NCBI GenBank assembly: GCA_934643185.1 | Contig: CAKUBN010000031.1 | Span: 1-25,746 of the forward strand | Length of the DNA stretch: 25,746 bases | Source of the DNA: an uncultured Eubacteriales bacterium | Lineage (GTDB): Bacteria > Bacillota > Clostridia > Oscillospirales > Acutalibacteraceae | Direction: 5' to 3' | Position numbers and translations under genes: made by a program | Shown here: piece after piece, positions 1 to 7,204 of the stretch | How the letters are laid out: every line of letters starts with the position of its first letter | Position numbering within the stretch: the first letter of the stretch is position 1 | The notes under the pieces: generated by a model | The model's input: only the letters and a program-made list of their open reading frames with translations | Database searches by the model: none | What the model was told of the DNA's origin: nothing

Positions 1-1
1 G

Positions 2-922
2 TATTCCAAGACGAAAATTTGTGATGAAGTCACGGACGTTTACGGCCTGTGCGCATCGCTGCTGTTCGCGCTGACGGGCGCTGCGCCCATGGAAGCCCCA
101 AAGCGCAAGCAGGACCCGCGCCTGATGATCTCCAAAAACATTCTAAAGCAGCTGCCAGAGCAGGTCATCCCGGCCATTGCAAACGGCTTGCGGGTCGATC
201 CCTCGCGCCGCACGTCAAGCTTTTCGCGCTTTTCCGCAGAGCTTGCCGCGGAGCCGACCGTTGTGGAAAAATTCGTCGAGACCGAGACCGTGCGCTCGCT
301 GCCAAGCGGCTCCGGCCGCACGCCGAGCAAACGCCGCGTGCCCACATTCCTGTGGCTCGTCGCGTCGTTCGTGTTCACGCTCGTCGTCATCTTCGCCGTG
401 ACAAGCGTGTGGTTCAAGGACAGCCCGTTCTCGCCGCAAAGCATCGTCGCGTTCATCAAGGATCCGGGTATCACTGAGGAAAAGCAAACGCTCGAGGTGC
501 CGAACCTCGTCGGTATGGATTACGATAAGCTGCTTTCCTTAACAGAGAAAGACAAAAAATATAAATTCGAGATTGAAATCTATAAGGAAACATTCAGCGA
601 TACGCTGCCGGAGGGGCAGATCACCGGGCAGTATCCGCTCGCGGGCGAGATCATCGAAGCCGGCAGCACCGTGAAAATCGCCGTGTGCAAGGGCCCGCAG
701 CTGCGCACACTGCCGGACATCGAGGGCATGACCGCCGATGAAGCCGTAACGGCGCTGAAAGCCCTTGGCTTTGAGCCGGTGCAGGTTGCCGAAGTCAACG
801 ATTACGTGGAGATCGGCCGCGTCATCGGCTATCAGTCCGACAGCCCCGGCGATGCACTCGCGCACGGTGCCGTTGTCGGCATCCTCGTCAGTGCAGAGAG
901 CAGCGGGGAAGACGGCGAATAA
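2..922 (+). CDS. Ser/Thr protein kinase with PASTA repeats (PrkC/PknB type), 5'-truncated by the window edge
   Basis: Membrane sensor kinase that phosphorylates cytoplasmic Ser/Thr targets in response to muropeptides bound by its outer PASTA repeats. Only the last 306 residues are present; the frame is open to base 2 and no start is visible. The first ~65 residues fit the end of a kinase C-lobe (DVYGLCASLLFALTG, then an ANGLRVDPSRR segment resembling the usual ALxxDPxxR of subdomain XI). A Ser/Arg-rich juxtamembrane stretch follows, then one membrane segment (FLWLVASFVFTLVVIF, about bases 347-394), then two PASTA repeats (about 495-700 and 701-905) that begin VPNLVGM and LPDIEGM. Two repeats is fewer than the three or more in many PrkC proteins. 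The catalytic residues lie outside the window, so activity cannot be judged. A hairpin terminator follows. Confidence 0.88.
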   Translation, partial: YSKTKICDEVTDVYGLCASLLFALTGAAPMEAPKRKQDPRLMISKNILKQLPEQVIPAIANGLRVDPSRRTSSFSRFSAELAAEPTVVEKFVETETVRSLPSGSGRTPSKRRVPTFLWLVASFVFTLVVIFAVTSVWFKDSPFSPQSIVAFIKDPGITEEKQTLEVPNLVGMDYDKLLSLTEKDKKYKFEIEIYKETFSDTLPEGQITGQYPLAGEIIEAGSTVKIAVCKGPQLRTLPDIEGMTADEAVTALKALGFEPVQVAEVNDYVEIGRVIGYQSDSPGDALAHGAVVGILVSAESSGEDGE

Positions 923-940
923 ATCTTAAATACACAAAGC

Positions 941-980
941 AATACGCCCGCAGGCGGTTCATTCCTGCGGGCGTATTTTA
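941..980. terminator. Two-way intrinsic terminator between the PASTA kinase gene and melA
   Basis: A perfect 14-bp stem pairs 941-954 with 964-977 around a 9-base loop, followed by TTTTA. It lies between convergent genes. The T-run is better on the plus strand, so it mainly ends the kinase gene but can also serve melA. Confidence 0.85.
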
Positions 981-1011
981 TATAGAAGTATAAGTGGAGG
1001 AAAACGCTGAA

Positions 1012-2334
1012 TTACTTGTACATCGCCATGTAATCGCCGTGTGCTTCAATGAGGTCGTCGCACATCTTCACGATGTCGTCGATGGAAAGCTCGGCTGCGG
1101 TGTGCGGGTCCAGCATAGCAGCGCGGTAAATATCCTCGCGCTTTCTGGTGCGTGCCGCTTCGATCGTCATCAGCTGTGCGTTGATGTTTGTCATGTTCAT
1201 TGCAGCAAGCTGTACCGGCAGGCGGCCCACATGGCACGGGTTCACGCCCATTTTGTCAACAAGGCACGGTACTTCAACGCACGCGTCGGCAGGCAGGTTA
1301 TCGATAAGGCCGGTGTTCAGCACATTGCCGCCGATCTTATACGGGTTGCCCGTGACCATAGCTTCCATGATGTAAGAGGCATATTCGCTGGAACGGGTGT
1401 GCTCCACCTTGCCGTCCTTCAAAATGCTCTCTTTTTCTTCCTTCCAGCCCTTGATCTGGTTGATGCAGCGGCGCGGATATTCGTCCAGCGGAATGTTGAA
1501 CTGCTCAATGAGCTCCGGGTAACGGGACTTGATGAACAGCGGGTTGTACTCTGCATTGTGCTCGCTGGATTCGGTGCAGTAGTAGCCGAGACGGCGAATG
1601 TACTCATAGCGCACCATATCCTTGTGCTTTTCGGTCGCATTCTTTTCTGCGGCGCGGCGCTTGATCTCGGGGTAGAGGTCGTTGCCGTCCTTGTCTTCGA
1701 TCTTCAGCAGCCAGCCCATGTGGTTGATGCCGGCGATGAGCTCGCGGCGGCCTTCGATCTTATCTTCCATGCCAAGGGCCTTCAAAAGCTCCTTAGAGCA
1801 TACCTGCACGCTGTGGCAGAGACCGACGGTCTTCACGTTCGTGTAGCGCTGCATATAGCCGGAAAGCATCGCCATCGGGTTTGTGTAGTTGAGGAACCAC
1901 GCGTTCGGGCAAACCTCTTCCATGTCGCGGGCAAAGTCTTCCAGAACCGGGATCGTGCGCAGTGCACGCATAATGCCGCCAATGCCCATCGTGTCGGCGA
2001 TCGTCTGGCGCAGACCGTACTTCTTCGGCACTTCAAAGTCGATGATCGTGCACGGGTCGTAGAAGCCGACCTGAATGGCGTTTACAACAAAATCCGCACC
2101 GCGCAGCGCTTCCTTGCGGTTTTCAACACCGCAATAGGTCTTCAGCGTCGCCTTGCCGCCGTTTGTGTTCTTGTTGATGGCGCTGAGGATGATGTAAGAT
2201 TCCTCCAGGCGCTCGGCGTCGATATCATAGAGGGCGATCTCGCTCTCACACAGAGAGGGCGTGCACATGCAGTCGCCGAGCACATTGCGTGCAAAAACGG
2301 TGCTGCCTGCGCCCATGAATGTAATTTTTGACAT
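1012..2334 (-). CDS. melA: Alpha-galactosidase, glycoside hydrolase family 4
   Basis: NAD+- and Mn2+-dependent cytoplasmic glycosidase that splits alpha-galactosides such as melibiose or raffinose-type sugars by the GH4 oxidation-elimination route. The 440-residue product is close to E. coli MelA (about 450) and follows it along its length: N-terminal nucleotide fold with GAGST (8-12), TIADTMGIGGIMRALRTIP (111-129), NPM (152-154), the metal ligands Cys173-His174 in LCHSVQ, and GINHM (202-206). The start chosen is the ATG at 2334, because AAGGAGTT lies 8 bases upstream (2343-2350) and the protein then begins at the Rossmann strand; an in-frame ATG at 2412 would add 26 residues of leader. The gene is divergent from an AraC-type regulator, as melA is from melR in E. 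coli. GH4 also contains alpha-glucosidases, but the resemblance to MelA is strong. Confidence 0.9.
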   Translation of the reverse strand: MSKITFMGAGSTVFARNVLGDCMCTPSLCESEIALYDIDAERLEESYIILSAINKNTNGGKATLKTYCGVENRKEALRGADFVVNAIQVGFYDPCTIIDFEVPKKYGLRQTIADTMGIGGIMRALRTIPVLEDFARDMEEVCPNAWFLNYTNPMAMLSGYMQRYTNVKTVGLCHSVQVCSKELLKALGMEDKIEGRRELIAGINHMGWLLKIEDKDGNDLYPEIKRRAAEKNATEKHKDMVRYEYIRRLGYYCTESSEHNAEYNPLFIKSRYPELIEQFNIPLDEYPRRCINQIKGWKEEKESILKDGKVEHTRSSEYASYIMEAMVTGNPYKIGGNVLNTGLIDNLPADACVEVPCLVDKMGVNPCHVGRLPVQLAAMNMTNINAQLMTIEAARTRKREDIYRAAMLDPHTAAELSIDDIVKMCDDLIEAHGDYMAMYK

Positions 2335-2367
2335 AATTTTGTAACTCCTTCCATAAAAACAGGGGTA

Positions 2368-2395
2368 TCTTTCCGCTCTTTTGTGTGCGGAAAGA
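2368..2395 (-). promoter_or_regulatory. Hairpin in the melA 5' leader
   Basis: A perfect 9-bp stem (2368-2376 with 2387-2395, 10-base loop) lies between the putative melA -10 box and its ribosome site. It could protect the mRNA or modulate its translation. No T-run follows directly, so it is not a clear terminator. Function is inferred only from position. Confidence 0.45.
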
Positions 2396-2410
2396 CCATT
2401 TATAAATTTC

Positions 2411-2416
2411 ATTATA
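2411..2416 (-). promoter_or_regulatory. Putative melA promoter, -10 box only
   Basis: A perfect TATAAT reads on the minus strand at 2416-2411, about 77 bases before the melA start. At the right distance upstream there is no TTGACA-like box (TAGAAT at 2439-2434). This would suit a promoter that needs an activator such as the divergent AraC protein. Confidence 0.5.
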
Positions 2417-2469
2417 CGGTGTGCAGCGCGCAGATTCTATATCTTTTGTTTCTTTTCATTGTGATTTTG

Positions 2470-2498
2470 TTGTATTTTGCGCCCAGGTGTGCTATACT
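2470..2498 (+). promoter_or_regulatory. Promoter of the AraC-type regulator gene
   Basis: Extended -10 TGCTATACT (2490-2498) with a weak -35 TTGTAT (2470-2475) and a 17-bp spacer. The 15 bases 2487-2501 recur exactly at 8271-8285 in front of the GH3 gene. Confidence 0.6.
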
Positions 2499-2528
2499 GA
2501 ATACGAAATTATGAAGGCAGGGACAGGT

Positions 2529-3359
2529 ATGAACACCATAAAGCACAGGGCAGAAAACTTAAATAACGGCGGCTCTGTCACCGTTTATTATTGCGGCTAC
2601 GAAAAATGCGAGGGCGGGCATTTCTGGGGCCCGGCCGTGCGCAACCAGTATTTGCTGCACTACATCATCTCCGGCAAGGGCACCTATACCGTTGGGGAAG
2701 AGACCTACACCCTGCACGCAAACGAGTGCTTTCTCATCCGCCCGGGCGAGCGCACGTATTATATCGCCGACCGCGACGATCCGTGGGAGTACATGTGGGT
2801 CGCGTTCGACGGTTTTGACGTGCTGGAGATCCTGCGCCGCACGGGCCTTGTCAGCCAGTATACCACAAAGCTTGAAAACGGCGGCGAGTTCGTGCGCTAC
2901 ATGCACGAGATGATCGACGAATTCAACAAAGGCAGTCTTTTCAAGGTGATGAGCGGCTTTTACGGCGCAATGTCCGTTTTGGAGGAATCGGCCCACGGCG
3001 GCGCGTATACCCGTGAGCACGAGTACGTGAATAAGGCCATCGGCTACATCAAAAGCAACTACGGCTATCCCATTCAGATCAGCGACCTCGCGCGCCACAT
3101 CGGCATAGACCGCACGTATCTCTACCGCATTTTCTCCGCTTCCGAAAGCATGTCGCCGAAGCAGTATTTGATGCAGGTGCGCATCAACGCGGCGAAAAAA
3201 ATGCTGCTTGCCGGCACGTATACTGTAAGCGAAACGGCGCTTTCCTGCGGCTTTTCGGACTCCGCCTCCTTCTGCGGGCGCTTTAAGCGCTGCACCGGCA
3301 TGACGCCCAAGGAGTTTATCGCGGACAGCCATAAGCAAAAATTGAACAGCAATACATAA
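2529..3359 (+). CDS. AraC-family transcriptional regulator, probable controller of melA
   Basis: DNA-binding regulator of 276 residues. The N-terminal half (about 15-95) is a cupin-like sugar-sensing fold (HYIISGKGTYTVGEETY, then FLIRPGERTYYIADRDDPWEYMWV). The C-terminal 100 residues hold the two helix-turn-helix motifs of AraC proteins: ISDLARHIGIDRTYLYRIF, and SETALSCGFSDSASFCGRFK followed by the family ending TGMTPKEF. The ATG at 2529 is preferred because an AGGG (2519-2522) sits 6 bases before it; ATG 2511 is an alternative, and a start at 2421 would lie upstream of the -10 box. It is divergent from the GH4 gene with 194 bases between the starts. From the AraC/MelR pattern I infer activation of the alpha-galactosidase gene by an alpha-galactoside. 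Its own gene ends at a strong terminator, so it is a single-gene unit. Confidence 0.9.
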   Translation: MNTIKHRAENLNNGGSVTVYYCGYEKCEGGHFWGPAVRNQYLLHYIISGKGTYTVGEETYTLHANECFLIRPGERTYYIADRDDPWEYMWVAFDGFDVLEILRRTGLVSQYTTKLENGGEFVRYMHEMIDEFNKGSLFKVMSGFYGAMSVLEESAHGGAYTREHEYVNKAIGYIKSNYGYPIQISDLARHIGIDRTYLYRIFSASESMSPKQYLMQVRINAAKKMLLAGTYTVSETALSCGFSDSASFCGRFKRCTGMTPKEFIADSHKQKLNSNT

Positions 3360-3363
3360 CAAA

Positions 3364-3405
3364 AACGCTCTGTACGGCGCAAAACCATACAGAGCGTTGC
3401 TTTTT
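3364..3405. terminator. Two-way terminator between the AraC gene and prfC
   Basis: An 11-bp stem pairs 3364-3374 with 3388-3398, followed by GCTTTTT on the plus strand and GTTTTT on the minus strand. It therefore can end both convergent genes. Confidence 0.85.
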
Positions 3406-3412
3406 ATGAAAT

Positions 3413-5002
3413 TTATCGGCTGAACTCGGAAAGCTCCAGCCCCTCGTTGTGCTCCAGCGCCCAGCGAATGCTCCACTCGTTCGCGAAGAGGAGCAGATAG
3501 CGGCCGCGGATATCCTGTACTTTTTTCGTATCGGACGTGAGGTTCAGCTTTTTAAGATCGACGTCCGGCGTGTCTATCCAGCGGATGAGCGAATACGGCA
3601 GCGTCTCCATGCGAATTTCAACGTTATACTCATTTTCCATGCGGTACTTGAACACGTCAAACTGCAGCGTGCCTACAACGCCCACAATGACCTCCTCCAT
3701 GCCGGAAGCGATCTCCTGGAAGATCTGAATCGCGCCTTCCTGTGCGATCTGCGTGGTGCCCTTGACGAACTGCTTGCGCTTCATCGTGTCCTTCTGCTGC
3801 ACGCGGCAAAAAAATTCCGGCGCAAACGTCGGGATGCCCTCAAACTGCACCTTTTTGCCCGTGCAGATCGTATCGCCGATGGAGAAGATGCCCGGGTCAA
3901 ACACGCCGATGATGTCGCCTGCGTACGCCTCGTCGATGATCTCGCGGCTCTGTGCCATCATCTGCTGCGGCTGCGAAAGCTTGATCTTGCGGCCGCCCTG
4001 CACATGGGTGACCTCCATGCCTTTTTCAAACTTGCCGCTGCAAATGCGCATAAACGCAATACGGTCGCGGTGCGCCTTGTTCATGTTTGCCTGGATCTTG
4101 AAAACAAACGCGGAAAAGTCCTTGCTGAACGGGTCTACAACGCCGTCCGAGGTCTGGCGCGGCAGCGGCGCGGTCGTCATGCGCAGGAAGCTCTCCAAAA
4201 ACGGTTCTACACCGAAATTCGTCAAAGCGGAGCCGAAGAATACGGGGGAGAGCTTGCCGTGGCGCACTTTTTCAAGGTCAAATTCGTAACCGGCGCCGTC
4301 CAAAAGCTCTACGTCGTCGCGCAGCGTCTGGTACAGGTTTTCACCCAGAACGCCTTCCAGAGACGTGTCATTCAGATCGATCTCATGGGCTTTGACTTCG
4401 TGCTGACCGCGCAGCTCCTTATCGCCCTCAAACGCGATGATCTCGGATTTTTCACGGTCATAAACGCCCTTGAAATCCACGCCGGAGCCGATCGGCCAGT
4501 TCATCGGATACGTGCCGATGCCCAGCTCTTTTTCAATCTCGTCCAGAAGGTCGTACGGGCTTTGTGCGTCGCGGTCCATCTTGTTGATGAACGTAAAAAT
4601 CGGGATATCACGCATCACGCAGACCTTGAAAAGCTTTCTCGTCTGCGCCTCAACACCCTTAGACGCGTCGATGACCATCACAGCGGAGTCCGCCGCCATC
4701 AGCGTGCGGTACGTGTCTTCAGAGAAGTCCTGGTGGCCCGGGGTGTCCAGAATGTTGATGCAGAAGCCTTCATACTGGAACTGCATAACGGAAGAGGTGA
4801 CGGAGATACCGCGCTGCTTTTCAATTTCCATCCAGTCGGAAACGGCGTGGCGCGCATTCTTTTTGCCCTTGACCGCACCGGCCAGCTGAATAGCGCCGCC
4901 GTACAGAAGGAACTTTTCCGTCAGTGTGGTCTTACCGGCGTCCGGGTGCGAAATGATCGCGAACGTGCGCCGTTTTTCAATCTCATTTCTAAAATCGGCC
5001 AA
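3413..5002 (-). CDS. prfC: Peptide chain release factor 3 (RF3)
   Basis: GTPase that removes RF1 and RF2 from the ribosome after peptide release. The 529 residues equal the usual RF3 length. The G motifs are intact: HPDAGKTT (19-26), the switch region ending in EKQRGISVTSS (61-71), DTPGHQDF (86-93) and NKMD (140-143). The IEKQRGISVTSS segment and the C-terminal domain separate RF3 from EF-G. The start is a TTG at 5002, with AGAGG about 8 bases upstream and no in-frame ATG before the conserved N-terminus, so initiation may be weak. A single-gene unit with its own promoter, flanked by terminators. Confidence 0.96.
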   Translation of the reverse strand: MADFRNEIEKRRTFAIISHPDAGKTTLTEKFLLYGGAIQLAGAVKGKKNARHAVSDWMEIEKQRGISVTSSVMQFQYEGFCINILDTPGHQDFSEDTYRTLMAADSAVMVIDASKGVEAQTRKLFKVCVMRDIPIFTFINKMDRDAQSPYDLLDEIEKELGIGTYPMNWPIGSGVDFKGVYDREKSEIIAFEGDKELRGQHEVKAHEIDLNDTSLEGVLGENLYQTLRDDVELLDGAGYEFDLEKVRHGKLSPVFFGSALTNFGVEPFLESFLRMTTAPLPRQTSDGVVDPFSKDFSAFVFKIQANMNKAHRDRIAFMRICSGKFEKGMEVTHVQGGRKIKLSQPQQMMAQSREIIDEAYAGDIIGVFDPGIFSIGDTICTGKKVQFEGIPTFAPEFFCRVQQKDTMKRKQFVKGTTQIAQEGAIQIFQEIASGMEEVIVGVVGTLQFDVFKYRMENEYNVEIRMETLPYSLIRWIDTPDVDLKKLNLTSDTKKVQDIRGRYLLLFANEWSIRWALEHNEGLELSEFSR

Positions 5003-5045
5003 GATGATAACCTCTGTTTCTTCACAAATTCAAAATAACCGATTT

Positions 5046-5074
5046 ATTCTACCACAAATGCGAGGAAAGTTCAA
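5046..5074 (-). promoter_or_regulatory. Promoter of prfC
   Basis: On the minus strand, -35 TTGAAC (5074-5069), a 17-bp spacer and -10 TAGAAT (5051-5046), about 44 bases before the TTG start. Confidence 0.65.
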
Positions 5075-5169
5075 GATTTCCGCATGATGGGAATGACAAA
5101 ATATTTCGCCGCGCCGTGGTATTTTATCCGTAGAGGTCACAAAATTTACGGAAAGGGCACAGGAAAACG

Positions 5170-5349
5170 ATGAAACACGGAAAGCATTATCGCGAAGAGA
5201 AAACGACCCTGTTGGCGCTTTTGGAAAAGCTGTTCGGCAAGCATGCGGAGATCGTCATGCAGTACCGCGCGTATATAACGCCGGCGCATACGCATATACA
5301 TGAAGAAAAAGGCCCGCCGGTGCCCTCCTGCAGGCGGCGCGTGTGGTAG
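5170..5349 (+). CDS. Small protein of unknown function (59 aa)
   Basis: I do not recognise it. It opens with ATG after AGGA (5161-5164) with a 5-base gap, and runs 59 codons to TAG. The N-terminal half is charged and likely helical (KTTLLALLEKLFGKHAEIVMQY); the rest holds a His-rich patch (AHTHIHEE) and a basic tail (CRRRVW). There is no signal peptide or membrane segment. It ends 30 bases before the next gene, so the two are probably co-transcribed. It could be a chance frame; the ribosome site, the start position and the spacing are the only support. Confidence 0.5.
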   Translation: MKHGKHYREEKTTLLALLEKLFGKHAEIVMQYRAYITPAHTHIHEEKGPPVPSCRRRVW

Positions 5350-5379
5350 TGCGCGCCCGGCGGCCAAGGAGGGGTGCGC

Positions 5380-5856
5380 ATGCTTGCGGTACGGGTCTTG
5401 GCGTTCATCACGGCGTTTTTGCTGCCGGTGTTTTTCTGCGGAGATCGCTTAGAGAAAACTGTCTCGACAGAAAGCGGCGTGCCCCTCAGCCTTGTGCTGA
5501 AAAACGAGTGCACTTCGCCGCTCGAATTATATCTCACAGCGGAAGAAAGCCAAGGCGAAGTAAAGCTTCTCCGCGCGCAAAACGGGCAAAGCATCGTGCT
5601 GTTCTCCGGGGATAGCGCTGCGATTACATCCGCCGAGCTCTACATCGGCACGCTCACCGCCGGAGAGAGCATGACGCTCACGGTGCAGTGCGGGGAAGAC
5701 GGAAGCGCAGAGCTGCACATCCGCGGCGAAAAGCAGGAGAACGCAGCCGGCAAATGGATCGTCCGCGCGTCGCTGCTTTTCGGCTGGGGCGTGCTCGCCG
5801 TCGGCGGCTCCGCGCTGCTCGTGCACCGCATGCAACAGCATAGAAAAAGCCCATAA
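5380..5856 (+). CDS. Small secreted or membrane-anchored protein of unknown function
   Basis: Not a family I recognise. The 158 residues begin with a hydrophobic export signal (VLAFITAFLLPVFFC, about 5-20), followed by about 100 residues rich in beta-prone and Ser/Thr stretches (LVLKNECTSPLELYLTAEE; AELYIGTLTAGESMTLTVQ), which suggests a small Ig-like outer domain. A C-terminal membrane helix (about 126-148) and a short basic tail (HRMQQHRKSP) follow. The predicted layout is an outside domain held by one helix. There is no lipobox at Cys20 and no LPXTG. ATG 5380 is chosen because AGGAGG (5367-5372) is 7 bases upstream; the in-frame GTG at 5374 would touch that site. The partner gene just upstream is also unknown. 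Confidence 0.75.
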   Translation: MLAVRVLAFITAFLLPVFFCGDRLEKTVSTESGVPLSLVLKNECTSPLELYLTAEESQGEVKLLRAQNGQSIVLFSGDSAAITSAELYIGTLTAGESMTLTVQCGEDGSAELHIRGEKQENAAGKWIVRASLLFGWGVLAVGGSALLVHRMQQHRKSP

Positions 5857-5857
5857 C

Positions 5858-5893
5858 AAAAGCGCTGCCGGACTCCTCCGCGCAGCGCTTTTT
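5858..5893. terminator. Two-way terminator
   Basis: An 11-bp stem AAAAGCGCTGC (5858-5868) pairs with 5882-5892 and ends in TTTTT on the plus strand. On the other strand it lies just past the stop of the PAP2-like gene and ends in a T-run too. Confidence 0.85.
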
Positions 5894-5905
5894 GCAGCTT
5901 AAATT

Positions 5906-6379
5906 TTAGAAGCAGAAATACCCGATGAGCGAAATGGCAAAGCCGAGCAGCGCGCCGCACACCACTTCGATCATGCGGTGGCCGAGCGATTCATTCAGTT
6001 TCGGGATCATTTCCATCAGCTGGTCCTTGTCCTTGACGTTCTCATCACCGAGGTATTCCACAATGTAGTTGATGGCCTTTGCATGCAGGCCCGCCGCCCA
6101 ACGCACGCCGGTCGCGTCGTACATCACAATGAGCGCCAGCACGAACGCCATGGCGAAGATCGGGGACGAAAAGCCGTAGATGAGGTAAGAGGTCAGCAGC
6201 ACCGAGCACGTCACGGCCGAGTGGGAGCTCGGCATGCCGCCCGCGCCGGAAAGACGTTCCTTTTTGAATTCGCCGTGCTTAAAAAGATGAATGCCGGTCT
6301 TTAAGATCTGCGCCGCGCACCAAGAAACAACAGCGACGTTGATGAGCGGGTTGGAGATCAATATGGAAAAATCGAACAT
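5906..6379 (-). CDS. Divergent PAP2 family membrane protein (DUF212/YuiD type)
   Basis: Integral membrane protein of 157 residues related to type 2 phosphatidic acid phosphatases. It carries GGMPSSHSA (47-55), the acid-phosphatase-like core, then DATGVRWAAGLHAKAIN (88-104) and SLGHR (131-135). Several hydrophobic segments fit a multi-pass protein (around 13-27, 58-88 and 136-155). The family is common in Firmicutes and plants; its substrate is not established, and a phosphatase role on lipid or prenyl phosphates is only inferred. ATG 6379 is chosen because it gives the conserved family N-terminus and has AAAGG about 9 bases upstream; an earlier start would add 23 very basic residues. Confidence 0.9.
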   Translation of the reverse strand: MFDFSILISNPLINVAVVSWCAAQILKTGIHLFKHGEFKKERLSGAGGMPSSHSAVTCSVLLTSYLIYGFSSPIFAMAFVLALIVMYDATGVRWAAGLHAKAINYIVEYLGDENVKDKDQLMEMIPKLNESLGHRMIEVVCGALLGFAISLIGYFCF

Positions 6380-6527
6380 GTTACGAAACCTTTCTGTAAA
6401 ACGGCGCACACGCACCGAAACGCGCCGTATAAGCGCCATTTGATACATATAGTTTACCGCGAAACGGCAATATTGTCAATTCACACGGCAAATTTGTAAG
6501 GAATTTGTGATAAAGAGTGCACATATC

Positions 6528-6556
6528 TTGCGAAAACGGGGCTTCGGTGTTAAAAT
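6528..6556 (+). promoter_or_regulatory. Putative queH promoter giving a leaderless mRNA
   Basis: -35 TTGCGA (6528-6533), a 17-bp spacer and -10 TAAAAT (6551-6556). Transcription would start about 7 bases on, at or next to the ATG at 6563. No Shine-Dalgarno sequence precedes that ATG. Confidence 0.5.
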
Positions 6557-6562
6557 AAAGCC

Positions 6563-7204
6563 ATGGCTAATAAAAGAAACTACGCAAAAGAACTGAATAC
6601 ACTCATCGAGACCTTTACGCGCGAGGAAAAGCGCCCGACTTTGCTGCTGCATGCATGCTGCGCGCCGTGCTCCAGCGCCGTTTTGGAGAAGCTCGCCGCA
6701 CATTTTAAAATCACCGTGCTGTTTTATAATCCCAATATCTCCCCGGAGGCGGAGTATCAAAAAAGGGAAGCGGAGCTAAAGCGGCTCATCTCCGAAATGC
6801 CGTGCACCAAAGACGTAACACTTGTTGACTTACCCTACGTGCCGGAAGAATTCTTCACCGCCGTACGCGGGCTCGAGCATATCCCGGAGGGCGGCGAGCG
6901 CTGCTTTGCTTGCTATAAACTGCGCATGGAAGCGGCAGCAAAGTACGCCGCAGAGCATCATTTCGATTATTTCACAACGACGCTCTCCATCAGCCCGCTG
7001 AAAAACGCGCAGAAGCTAAACGAGATCGGCGAAGCGCTCGCAAAGGTCTACGGCGTGCCGCACCTGCCGTCCGATTTCAAAAAGCAGGAGGGCTATAAGC
7101 GCTCCATTCAGCTTTCGGCCGACTATAACCTGTACCGGCAGGATTTCTGCGGCTGCGTGTTCTCGAAAAAAGAAAGGGAGGCGAAAGCGCATGGTGAAGC
7201 ATAA
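6563..7204 (+). CDS. queH: Epoxyqueuosine reductase QueH
   Basis: Last enzyme of queuosine synthesis; it reduces epoxyqueuosine to queuosine at the wobble base of tRNAs for Tyr, His, Asn and Asp, and replaces the unrelated cobalamin enzyme QueG. The 213 residues show the family's cysteine set: HACCAPC (30-36), RCFACYKLRM (113-122) and DFCGCVFS (194-201), thought to hold an iron-sulfur cluster and a second metal site. Start ATG 6563 gives a normal N-terminus but has no ribosome site in front, and a promoter nearly abuts it. The 3' end overlaps the amidohydrolase gene by 14 bases, so the two are co-translated. No other queuosine gene is present here. Confidence 0.95.
   Translation: MANKRNYAKELNTLIETFTREEKRPTLLLHACCAPCSSAVLEKLAAHFKITVLFYNPNISPEAEYQKREAELKRLISEMPCTKDVTLVDLPYVPEEFFTAVRGLEHIPEGGERCFACYKLRMEAAAKYAAEHHFDYFTTTLSISPLKNAQKLNEIGEALAKVYGVPHLPSDFKKQEGYKRSIQLSADYNLYRQDFCGCVFSKKEREAKAHGEA

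Noticed and set aside
994..2331. Long plus-strand reading frame opposite melA
   Set aside because: It mirrors melA codon by codon, has no ribosome site or family resemblance, and arises from strong codon bias.
2421..2528. Earlier start for the AraC-type regulator
   Set aside because: A start at 2421 would lie upstream of the -10 box; the added residues have no family match.
3449..5038. 529-residue plus-strand reading frame opposite prfC
   Set aside because: Shadow of the RF3 gene; the real gene has all GTPase motifs.
5374..5379. GTG start six bases before the chosen start of the small membrane protein
   Set aside because: It abuts the ribosome site, leaving no room for initiation.
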